Assembly (NCBI GenBank): GCA_044464765.1
Contig: JBIQKZ010000017.1
Span: 22,771-86,770, forward strand
DNA length: 64,000 bases
Reading direction: 5' to 3'
Source: JBIQKZ01 sp044464765
GTDB taxonomy: Bacteria; Pseudomonadota; Gammaproteobacteria; Burkholderiales; Burkholderiaceae_B
A program made the translations under genes and the position numbers. Positions 34,866 through 42,415 of the stretch are shown here, one piece after another; positions within the stretch are counted from its first letter, which is position 1, and every line of letters starts with the position of its first letter. The notes beneath the pieces were generated by a model that was not told the origin of the DNA, ran no database searches, and worked only from the letters and a program-made list of their open reading frames with translations.

Positions 34866-35663
34866 CTATAAAACAAAATCGAAAGGTATATCGGCCAATG
34901 CCGGATAGGCCACGCCATTTTCTGTATAGGGCTTGAATCTAGCCTTGCGAGCCGCACTCAATGCCGATTCATCCAGCCGCGAGAAACCCGACGACGTTCG
35001 TATCGACGCATTCGCGACCGACCCCTGGGGTGAAATCAGTACACGGATGACCACCCTGCCTTTTTCACCGCGTCGTTGCGACTGGCGTGGATAGTCCGGA
35101 TTCGGACGCTGTCCAAGATAGTCGACACGCCCGATCATGCGTGGCTTGTTCGGGTCGACGACGGGCTTGGTCGCCTGGGGTTTGGCCTCGGTGGCAGCGG
35201 CGCCCGATGGCGGAGCAACCGGAGCCGGCGGCGTTTCCACAGGCTTGGGTTTAGGCTTCGGCTTTGGCTTTGGCTTTGGCTTGGGTTTAGGCTTGGGCTT
35301 CGGTTCGGGCGGAGGCTCGGGCGTGATCGTTTCAGGCTCGGGCTCTATGTCAGGTTCAGGCTCCGGTTCGGGCTCTATCTCAGGCTCGGGTTCGGGCTCG
35401 GGCTCAATCACCGGTTCAGGCTCGGGTTCGGGCTCGGGGAGAACGACTTCCTCGACAACCTCTTCCTGGGGCGCGGTATCAATGAACTCGGGGCCGATTT
35501 CAACGAACTGAATTTCGCTGGATTCAGGCATTGAAATGACCGGCGCCTGGGGCATCGAAACAATGGCCCCGATCACTGCAAGATGCAAGCCTCCGACGCA
35601 TACTGCGGCTGAAACTTTGACTATCATTGAGCGCGACTGGGGCTCGACGTAAATACGCGACAT
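34866..35663 (-). CDS. tonB: TonB energy-transducing protein
   Basis: 265-aa periplasm-spanning protein linking ExbBD to outer-membrane receptors. It has an N-terminal anchor (MIVKVSAAVCVGGLHLAVIGAIV) and a long rigid Glu-Pro/Lys-Pro region (about residues 75-145; EPEPEP blocks followed by KPKPKP). The C-terminal domain contains RPNPDYPRQSQRRGEKGRVVIRVLISPQG. The ATG at 35663 (MSRIYVEP) was chosen; the frame extends 30 codons further into AT-rich leader sequence. Operon order is tonB-exbB-exbD, as in Bordetella. It serves the siderophore receptor at 39.7-41.9 kb, among others. Confidence 0.94.
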   Translation of the reverse strand: MSRIYVEPQSRSMIVKVSAAVCVGGLHLAVIGAIVSMPQAPVISMPESSEIQFVEIGPEFIDTAPQEEVVEEVVLPEPEPEPEPVIEPEPEPEPEIEPEPEPEPDIEPEPETITPEPPPEPKPKPKPKPKPKPKPKPKPKPVETPPAPVAPPSGAAATEAKPQATKPVVDPNKPRMIGRVDYLGQRPNPDYPRQSQRRGEKGRVVIRVLISPQGSVANASIRTSSGFSRLDESALSAARKARFKPYTENGVAYPALADIPFDFVL

Positions 35664-35685
35664 GAATCCAACAACGGTGAAAAAC

Positions 35686-35717
35686 AATGAAAGCGGAAGA
35701 TAATGAAAGCGGAAGAT
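35686..35717. repeat. 16-bp perfect tandem duplication in the tonB leader
   Basis: AATGAAAGCGGAAGAT occurs twice in direct succession, 23 nt upstream of the chosen tonB start. It may be a recent duplication or a doubled regulator site. The GATAATGA at the junction is partly Fur-like, but the match is too weak to name. Confidence 0.85.
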
Positions 35718-35888
35718 TAACTTAAATACGAACCATTCGCAATTCAGTAGCATACCACGATCATTGTCTTTTTCGCTGATTTATCGTGCTGAAGCGCGGC
35801 GCGGTACGAGCGCCCGTCCGGGCGCGATAAATACCCAAGATTTATTGCACCGATCGCAAGCGAGTTACGAAGCCAAACCCACCAGCCA

Positions 35889-36356
35889 CTACAGCGTCAT
35901 GACGCTCAGCCCTCGCACCATGGTGCGTAACTGAGTATGCAGCTCGCCATAATCGCTCAGGCCTAGTTCCGCCAACATGGCTTGCTCTACCCGGGCGACC
36001 GCCACATCGCATTTGCCGAGCAATGCCTCGCCTTCGGGTGTCAGACTGATATGAATGATGCGGCCATGCGCTTTAGCGGAACGGCGCGAAATCCAGCCGT
36101 GTTTTTCCATGATCTTGACCATTTCGTTGGCCGACTGCGGAGACACCATGGAACGTTCGGCCAGTTGGGCGTTGGACAATTGCCCATGGCGGCGGAAAAC
36201 CGCCATCGCCGTGTACTGGGCCGCCGTGACTCCATAAGGAACCAGGCTATCGCGGATGCGACGATTCAAAACATGGTCAAGCCGGCCAATCAAGTAGGCG
36301 ATCCCGTTGGGACGTTCGGGTTTCATTGCTTTCGTTTGCGGGTTTTTCTGGATCAT
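35889..36356 (-). CDS. MarR-family regulator
   Basis: 155-aa winged-helix regulator. The recognition region is LSNAQLAERSMVSPQSANEMVKIMEKHGWISR and the wing is RIIHISLTPEGEALL. It is transcribed divergently from the feruloyl-CoA synthase gene, an arrangement typical for FerR-like MarR repressors that respond to the hydroxycinnamoyl-CoA thioester. That role is inferred from the neighbour. A perfect dyad lies between the two genes. Confidence 0.9.
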   Translation of the reverse strand: MIQKNPQTKAMKPERPNGIAYLIGRLDHVLNRRIRDSLVPYGVTAAQYTAMAVFRRHGQLSNAQLAERSMVSPQSANEMVKIMEKHGWISRRSAKAHGRIIHISLTPEGEALLGKCDVAVARVEQAMLAELGLSDYGELHTQLRTMVRGLSVMTL

Positions 36357-36400
36357 GAATACCTTGCCAGCAATTTATCTAGCGTGTAGTATAAGGCTAA

Positions 36401-36417
36401 TATCAGGTATGCTGATA
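36401..36417. promoter_or_regulatory. Candidate MarR operator
   Basis: TATCAG-GTATG-CTGATA, a perfect 6-bp dyad (17 bp in all) in the 104-nt gap between the MarR gene and fcs. Size and location suit a MarR dimer. Confidence 0.5.
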
Positions 36418-36460
36418 AACAAATTTGAAAATAAATAAATCGGGGCTCCCCGAGGCAAAC

Positions 36461-38335
36461 ATGGCAACACAACCGCGCTACCGACACGTAACACTGGGCA
36501 AGCTGGGCGTCGAGACGCGTAAGCTCGCCAACGGAGACGTTCTGGTCCGTACACCAACCCCGCTGGGCGACTACCCTGCCCGGCTCACCGACAAACTGCA
36601 TTATTGGGCCCGATATGCGCCCGACCGCACTTATATAGCACAGCGCGACGAGCAAGGGGAATGGCGACGCATCAGCTACGCTCAGGCGCTGAGCCATGCC
36701 CGAAGCATCGGTCAGGCCTTACTTGACCGGAATCTTGGGCCCGAGCATCCCGTGGTCATGCTGTCAGGCAACGACCTGGAGCACGCCCTGCTGGCCCTGG
36801 GGTGCCAGTACGCCGGGGTGCCTTACGCGCCTATCTCGCCGGCGTACTCGCTGGTGTCCAAGGATTACGACAAACTGCGCCATGTTTTGCAAGTGCTGAC
36901 CCCCGGTCTTATCTTCGCGTCGGATGCAGACGCCTATGGTCCCGCAGTGCAGGCAGTCGTAGCGACCGGCGTCGAGCTGGTGGCCACCCGCGGCATTGGT
37001 GCAGGCCGTCCGGCCACCCGCTTCGCCGAACTGATCAATACCCCAGCCGCCAGCGCCATCGAACAGGCGCACCAGGCAACGGGCCCAGACACCATCGTCA
37101 AGTTCCTGTTTACCTCGGGCTCAACCAGCCTGCCCAAAGCCGTTATCAACACCCAGCGCATGATGTGCAGCAACCTGCAAATGATCACGCAAGCCTGGCC
37201 TTTCCTTGCCGAAGAACCGCCCACCCTAATCGACTGGCTGCCCTGGAACCATACCTTTGGCGGCAACCACAACCTGGGCCTGGTCCTGTTTCACGGCGGC
37301 ACCCTGTACATCGACGACGGCAAGCCAACCGACCAAGGCATTGAAACAACCCTGACCAACCTACGCGAAATAGCGCCCACTGTCTACTTCAATGTGCCGA
37401 TCGGCTGGGAGAAAATTGCCAATGCCCTCCAAACCGATACTGCCCTGCGCGACAACTACTACAGCCGTATAAAAATGCAGTTCTATTCGGGCGCCGCGCT
37501 CGCCCAGCCGGTCTGGGACACACTGCATGCCACCGCCGAACAGGCGTGCGGCGAGCGCATCGTCATGACCACAGGCCTTGGCATGACCGAAACCTCGCCA
37601 TCCGCCATGTTCGTGCTGGAAGAAAGGGCCCAGGCCGGGCAAATCGGCCTGCCCGTGCCAGGCATGGAAATGAAACTGACACCCAACGGCGACAAGACCG
37701 AAATCCGTTATCGCGGTCCCAACGTCACGCCCGGCTACTGGCGCGCACCCGAGCAAACCGCCCAGGCGTTCGACGACGAGGGCTATTTTTGCTCGGGCGA
37801 CGCCGTCAAATGGAAAGACCCCTCTGATCCCAACCAGGGCTTTCTCTTCGACGGGCGGGTCGCGGAAGACTTCAAGCTGGATACCGGGACCTGGGTGAAC
37901 GTGGGGCCCTTGCGCGCCATGGTGGCCCGCGAGGGCGCGCCTTATCTGCAGGACTCGGTCATTACCGGCCACGACCGGCGCGAGCTGGGCATGCTGATTG
38001 TTCCTAACATGGCCCAATGTCGCCAGTTGGCGCAATCAGGCTCAGAGACGTCCAACGAACACGTATTGGCCCACCCGCTGGTACGGCAGTTTTTCCAGGA
38101 CATGCTGAACCGCGTCCATGCTTTGGGCACGGGCAGCGCCACGCGCATCGCACGCGCCTTGGTGCTTGCCGAGCCGCCCTCGCTGGATCGAGGCGAGATC
38201 ACCGACAAGGGGTCGATCAACCAGCGCGCCGTCCTCACGCATCGCGCCGATAAAGTGCAGGCGCTTTATAACGAAACAGACATCACCCTGCTCAAGCCCT
38301 CGGCCTCGCAACCTTCAACAACAACCGGCTCGTAA
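36461..38335 (+). CDS. fcs: Feruloyl-CoA synthase (acyl-CoA ligase)
   Basis: ATP-dependent CoA ligase (624 aa) activating ferulate, coumarate or a related hydroxycinnamate. The AMP-binding P-loop is FLFTSGSTSLPKAVI (about residue 220), followed by TTGLGMTETSP, YFCSGDAVKW, the hinge region after FDGRVAEDFKLDTGTW, and the C-terminal lysine in EITDKGSINQRAVL. The ATG at 36461 has GAGG five bases upstream; a TTG 12 codons earlier is less likely. The enoyl-CoA hydratase/aldolase (ech) and vanillin dehydrogenase usually needed are not in the window. Confidence 0.88.
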   Translation: MATQPRYRHVTLGKLGVETRKLANGDVLVRTPTPLGDYPARLTDKLHYWARYAPDRTYIAQRDEQGEWRRISYAQALSHARSIGQALLDRNLGPEHPVVMLSGNDLEHALLALGCQYAGVPYAPISPAYSLVSKDYDKLRHVLQVLTPGLIFASDADAYGPAVQAVVATGVELVATRGIGAGRPATRFAELINTPAASAIEQAHQATGPDTIVKFLFTSGSTSLPKAVINTQRMMCSNLQMITQAWPFLAEEPPTLIDWLPWNHTFGGNHNLGLVLFHGGTLYIDDGKPTDQGIETTLTNLREIAPTVYFNVPIGWEKIANALQTDTALRDNYYSRIKMQFYSGAALAQPVWDTLHATAEQACGERIVMTTGLGMTETSPSAMFVLEERAQAGQIGLPVPGMEMKLTPNGDKTEIRYRGPNVTPGYWRAPEQTAQAFDDEGYFCSGDAVKWKDPSDPNQGFLFDGRVAEDFKLDTGTWVNVGPLRAMVAREGAPYLQDSVITGHDRRELGMLIVPNMAQCRQLAQSGSETSNEHVLAHPLVRQFFQDMLNRVHALGTGSATRIARALVLAEPPSLDRGEITDKGSINQRAVLTHRADKVQALYNETDITLLKPSASQPSTTTGS

Positions 38336-38389
38336 GCCGCCATGGCAACAACACGCAGCAACAATCCCGATTCAACAAAGGAGATGCAC

Positions 38390-39529
38390 ATGAAGAAGAC
38401 ATTCCAGGCCACCCTGCTGGCAGCGTCGTTAAGCGTTGCGGTCACTCAGGCCCAAGCTGAAATCACGATTGGCGTCGACCTGTCGCTGACCGGCCCCGCG
38501 TCAGGGTTGGGCATTCCCGTGAACACCGGCTTTGCGCTTTGGCCCGACACCGTCGGCGGCGAAACCGTCAAGTTCATCACGCTTGACGACGCCAGCGATC
38601 CCGCCCAGGCGCAAAAGAACACACAGCGCCTGATCAGCGAGAATCAGGTCGACGTCATCATAGGATCCAGCACCACCACGCCCGCCATCGCCATGGGCGA
38701 AGCCGCCGCTGCAGGCGAAACCGTGCAGCTGGCTGCCGCTCCTGCCGAATTCCCGGAAGGCAAAGGCACATGGACCTTCCGCTTGCCGCAATCCACGGCC
38801 GTCATGGCCGGCGGCGTGATCGACCACATGAAGAAACACGGCATCAAGAACTTTGCCTTCATCGGCTATGCCGACGCCTACGGCGAGAGCTGGCTGAAAG
38901 ACCTTACCCGCCTGGGCAAAGAAGCGGGCATCGAGATCACGACGGCCGAGCGTTATGCACGCGCCGACACCAGCGTTACTGCCCAGGCGCTTAAAGCCAT
39001 CAGCAGCAAACCCGACGCCATCCTGATCGTTGCCTCGGGCAGCGGATCGGCCATGCCGCACACTACGGTCGTCGAGCGTGGCTTCAAAGGCCCGATTTAC
39101 CAAACCCACAGCGCTGCGTCGCGCGACCTGATTCGTCTGGGCGGCAAAGCCGTTGAAGGTTCATTCGTGGTGTCGGGCCTGGCCGTCCTTCCCGAAGGCC
39201 TGCCGGCGGACCACCCTTCCAAGAAACTGGCCACCGACTTCGTCAATGCCTATGAAGCCAAATACGGTGAAGGCACACGCAACCAGTTTGCCGCCCATGC
39301 CTACGACGCCTACCTTATTCTGGACAAAGTCGTTCCTGTAGCGCTCAAGAAAGGCAAGCCGGGCACCCCAGAGTTCCGCAAGGCGCTGAAAGACGCGCTG
39401 GAAACCTACGGCCCCATCCCCATCACGCAAGGCGTGATCCACTACACCAAGGACGATCACTTCGGTTTCGACCAGCAAGCGCAAATGATGCTTACCATCA
39501 AAGACGGGGCTTTCGTAGCCGCCGACTAA
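38390..39529 (+). CDS. ABC transporter substrate-binding protein, branched-chain amino acid/aromatic acid type
   Basis: Periplasmic binding protein (379 aa) of the LivJ/LivK (Peripla_BP_6) family. The signal peptide is residues ~1-23 (ending TQAQA). EITIGVDLSLTGPASGLGIPVNTG begins the mature fold, followed by NQVDVIIGSSTTTPAIAMGEAAAAG. AAAGGAG 6 nt before the ATG at 38390 excludes the ATG at 38384. It is 54 nt downstream of fcs; similar proteins in aromatic degraders bind hydroxycinnamates or benzoates. No permease or ATPase gene is nearby, so the partner transporter is elsewhere. Confidence 0.88.
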   Translation: MKKTFQATLLAASLSVAVTQAQAEITIGVDLSLTGPASGLGIPVNTGFALWPDTVGGETVKFITLDDASDPAQAQKNTQRLISENQVDVIIGSSTTTPAIAMGEAAAAGETVQLAAAPAEFPEGKGTWTFRLPQSTAVMAGGVIDHMKKHGIKNFAFIGYADAYGESWLKDLTRLGKEAGIEITTAERYARADTSVTAQALKAISSKPDAILIVASGSGSAMPHTTVVERGFKGPIYQTHSAASRDLIRLGGKAVEGSFVVSGLAVLPEGLPADHPSKKLATDFVNAYEAKYGEGTRNQFAAHAYDAYLILDKVVPVALKKGKPGTPEFRKALKDALETYGPIPITQGVIHYTKDDHFGFDQQAQMMLTIKDGAFVAAD

Positions 39530-39574
39530 GCACCTGGTTCAGGCCAGGCTCCCATCCAGCCTACCGTTAACCGC

Positions 39575-39614
39575 AACCGGCCCCTGCATGAGTCATGCAG
39601 GGGCCGGTTTGCTT
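39575..39614 (+). terminator. Rho-independent terminator after the binding-protein gene
   Basis: A perfect 16-bp stem with 3-nt loop AGT (arms 39575-39590 and 39594-39609), ending in TTTGCTTT. It closes the fcs operon. Confidence 0.85.
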
Positions 39615-39685
39615 TGGGTGGGGACGTAGCCTTGCCCCCTTTGCCTTACTAAGGCGCGCCATCGCAAGCGACGGCGTCTACGCCC

Positions 39686-41914
39686 TTACTCGTAGCGATA
39701 CGTTGCCGTCAGCATGGCGGAACGGCCCGGCCCCACCAGCGCAAACAATCCCACGTGCGATGCGTCGTACGTCGTCTCGTTGGCGATGTTGTTCACGTTC
39801 AACTGGAACCCAAGGTTCTTGTTGTACTGATACTTGGCCATGGCGTCGAATGTCCATGTAGAAGGCAGATGGTAGATATTGGCATCGTCCATGTAGCGTT
39901 TACCCACATAGGTGGCGCCCCCGCCCACAGTCACTTGCGGATGCACTTCGTACGTGGACCACAGGCTGAAGCTTTGCTTGGCAACAAACTTCATTTGCTT
40001 GCCGGCAAAGTTTTCCCCAGTTGCCGAAGCCTGGTAATCAAGCACTTTGGGATCCAGGTAGGCATAGCCGCCCCACACATTCCATTTGGACGTTATCTGA
40101 CCCGAAACTCCCAGCTCTATACCACGCACCCGGTTGCTCCCCGACAGCGTTACTTCGCCGGTTAGCGGATCCGCGCTGCGCGCATCGGTCTTTTTGGTTT
40201 CGAAGATAGCGCCGGTGAGCAGCATGCGCTTATTGAACAGCTCCCATTTGGTGCCCAGCTCGATGCTCCGGCTCTTCTCGGGCGCCAGGTCGCGCATGCC
40301 GCCGCCCGCCGCGCCATCCGCGCCGCCCGACTGGCCTGCGGTTTCACCGGCCGGATTGGACGAGGTGCCATACGACACGTAGACGCTGCCATTGGATGCC
40401 GGCTTGTAGATCAGGCCCAGCTGGTAGTTCCACATATTGTCTTTGCGGGCTTCAGGCGCCGTACCGTAGGTTTGCACCTTATATTGATCCCAACGCAGAC
40501 CCAGGCTGGTTTCCCATTGCTCGTTGAACTTGATCGTGTCAAAGGCATACAGCCCCGTGGTCGTGGTCTTGGCCGTGCGATCCAGCGGACCCCGATCAAT
40601 GGTGAAGTTGTAGTCGCGATTGGGGTTGGGGTTCTGCACGCTATCGATATCGGCGCTCAGCCCCGGGGTGGCAACCGACTTCTTGCTGATTTCCTCGCGG
40701 CCGAACTCTACGCCCACCGCTACCGTGTGCAGCAATTGGCCGGTCTTGAAGTCGCCGGTCAGTTCGGTGACGTTGAACAGGGTCTCGTTCACCTGATAAT
40801 TGGTGCGGATGTCGCGCTGGAACTCGGTTTCAGCCACGCAAGCCGGCGACATGAAATTCCGGTTGGGCGTGGTGCCGCCCCTGCCCGAAAACTCGGCGCA
40901 GTTCGCAAAGGTCGGGCGTGTCATCAGGTAGTCGTTTACCGTCTTGCCCCAACGCGATGTATTGCGCACCGTAAAATGGTTGTTCAAATCATGCTCGATC
41001 GATACGGTGGCCTGATCAAACTGGTTCTTGCGGTAATCCGTATTCAAGCGGCCGTAGAAATTCTTGCGATCCACGTCCAGCGGCGTTGTCCGGCTGGGGT
41101 TGGAGTCGTTGCTGAACGGCTGGCCAAGATCGGGCATGTCGTCGTTCTGCATGTGATAGTAGCTAAGCGTGACACGCGTGGGTGTACCCAGGCCGAACGA
41201 CAGCGAGGGCGCAATACCCCAGCGGTCGATTTCGACATCCCGGCGGCCCGGCACATCGCCGCCCATTTTCATCACGTTCAGGCGGAAAGCGGATGAATCC
41301 GTGAACACCCAGTTGCCATCGCCCGTGACGCGGTAGTTGTGGTCGGTGCCATAACCCGCGCTGGCTTCGGCAAAGTTCTTCAGCTTGGGAGTTTTGCTGA
41401 CCAGGTTAATACTGCCGCCGGTCGAACCGCGCCCACCAAATACCGACCCCGGCCCCTTGACGATTTCAACCGATTCCAGGTTGAAGGTTTCGTGCGAGCC
41501 ACGACCCAGATCGCGGATGCCGTCGATAAAAATATCTGTGCTCGCCTCGTAACCGCGCACAAACGGCCGATCGCCGACCGGCGTGCCGCCCTCGCCCGCT
41601 CCAAAAGTAATGCCGGGGGCCGTACGCAAGACATCGACCAACGACGTGGCCGCACGATCCTTCATGACGGCCTCGGGGATAATCGTGACCGTACGCGGGG
41701 TATCCAATAACGGCGCCGTAAACTTATGCTGGGAAACCGCAGGGGTTTGGTATGGGTTGTCTGCCTGGCCCGTTACCGTAACCGGAGAAAGAACCGTCGC
41801 CTGATCTGCAGCCTGCTGCGCGTGCGCGCCGCCCACAGCTACAAACGCACCCGGCGCGGCCAACGCCAGCGCCAGTGAAGAACGTAGCCACGGCGAAGAA
41901 GAAGAATTTCGCAT
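39686..41914 (-). CDS. TonB-dependent siderophore receptor (catecholate/Fiu-like)
   Basis: Outer-membrane receptor (742 aa) for a ferric siderophore. The signal peptide ends AHAQ (about residue 33). A TonB-box-like LSPVTVTGQ precedes the plug domain with TPRTVTIIPEAVMKDRAATSLVDVLRTAPGI and VKGPGSVFGGRGSTGGSINLVSK. The 22-strand barrel ends in MLTATYRYE, so the last residue is Glu rather than the usual aromatic. Resemblance to Fiu/CirA-type catecholate receptors is by motif only. A good Fur box lies upstream. Confidence 0.9.
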   Translation of the reverse strand: MRNSSSSPWLRSSLALALAAPGAFVAVGGAHAQQAADQATVLSPVTVTGQADNPYQTPAVSQHKFTAPLLDTPRTVTIIPEAVMKDRAATSLVDVLRTAPGITFGAGEGGTPVGDRPFVRGYEASTDIFIDGIRDLGRGSHETFNLESVEIVKGPGSVFGGRGSTGGSINLVSKTPKLKNFAEASAGYGTDHNYRVTGDGNWVFTDSSAFRLNVMKMGGDVPGRRDVEIDRWGIAPSLSFGLGTPTRVTLSYYHMQNDDMPDLGQPFSNDSNPSRTTPLDVDRKNFYGRLNTDYRKNQFDQATVSIEHDLNNHFTVRNTSRWGKTVNDYLMTRPTFANCAEFSGRGGTTPNRNFMSPACVAETEFQRDIRTNYQVNETLFNVTELTGDFKTGQLLHTVAVGVEFGREEISKKSVATPGLSADIDSVQNPNPNRDYNFTIDRGPLDRTAKTTTTGLYAFDTIKFNEQWETSLGLRWDQYKVQTYGTAPEARKDNMWNYQLGLIYKPASNGSVYVSYGTSSNPAGETAGQSGGADGAAGGGMRDLAPEKSRSIELGTKWELFNKRMLLTGAIFETKKTDARSADPLTGEVTLSGSNRVRGIELGVSGQITSKWNVWGGYAYLDPKVLDYQASATGENFAGKQMKFVAKQSFSLWSTYEVHPQVTVGGGATYVGKRYMDDANIYHLPSTWTFDAMAKYQYNKNLGFQLNVNNIANETTYDASHVGLFALVGPGRSAMLTATYRYE

Positions 41915-41980
41915 TACCTGAAACCTTGATATAGAAGTTATGAAAAGTTAGTCAAGAACCAAGAATTAATAAATAAACAC

Positions 41981-41997
41981 AAATGCAAATTATTCGC
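41981..41997 (-). promoter_or_regulatory. Candidate Fur box upstream of the siderophore receptor
   Basis: AAATGCAAATTATTCGC matches the Fur 7-1-7 consensus AAATGATAATNATTATC at about 13 of 16 informative positions. It lies about 65 nt upstream of the receptor start, in AT-rich promoter DNA. Confidence 0.65.
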
Positions 41998-42187
41998 GTT
42001 ATGGATTCTAACTGAATTGTTCCTGAAAAAAAGCTAAACAGAAGCTGAATTTTCATATTCTCGATAACTGTGGCGCATTAGCACCACACGCAAATCGCGC
42101 GCGCCCATTTTTTCGGGCTGCACCAGCTGCATTCCTCCCGGTTCCATTCGGGTTCTTTTCGGGTTCCAGTCTTCTTGCTACAGGCAA

Positions 42188-42224
42188 CAAAAAACCCCCG
42201 AGGCCAAAGACCTTGGGGGTTTTT
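42188..42224 (-). terminator. Terminator of tRNA-Leu
   Basis: The stem ACCCCCGAGG/CCTTGGGGGT has one G-T pair and is flanked by A- and T-runs, so it works as an intrinsic terminator for the minus-strand tRNA, and possibly in both directions. Confidence 0.85.
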
Positions 42225-42235
42225 GCACATATGTT

Positions 42236-42320
42236 TGGTGCCCAGAAGAGGACTCGAACCTCCACACCTTGCGGCACATGGACCTGAACCATGCGCGTCT
42301 ACCAATTCCGCCATCTGGGC
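42236..42320 (-). tRNA. tRNA-Leu (CAG anticodon)
   Basis: An 85-nt class II tRNA with encoded CCA. The acceptor stem pairs GCCCAGA with TCTGGGC. The D-arm contains TTGGTAGAC, the anticodon loop GGTTCAGGT reads CAG, a long variable arm is present, and the T-loop is GGTTCGAGTCC. Anticodon and variable arm indicate leucine. Confidence 0.95.
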
Positions 42321-42415
42321 TTAATAAGAGTATGCTAACGTACTGCTTATCGGCATCTCGTATCAAAGCAAGGTGCAAAGTATAACTGAATTTTTATCCG
42401 AATGGAAATCAATCC

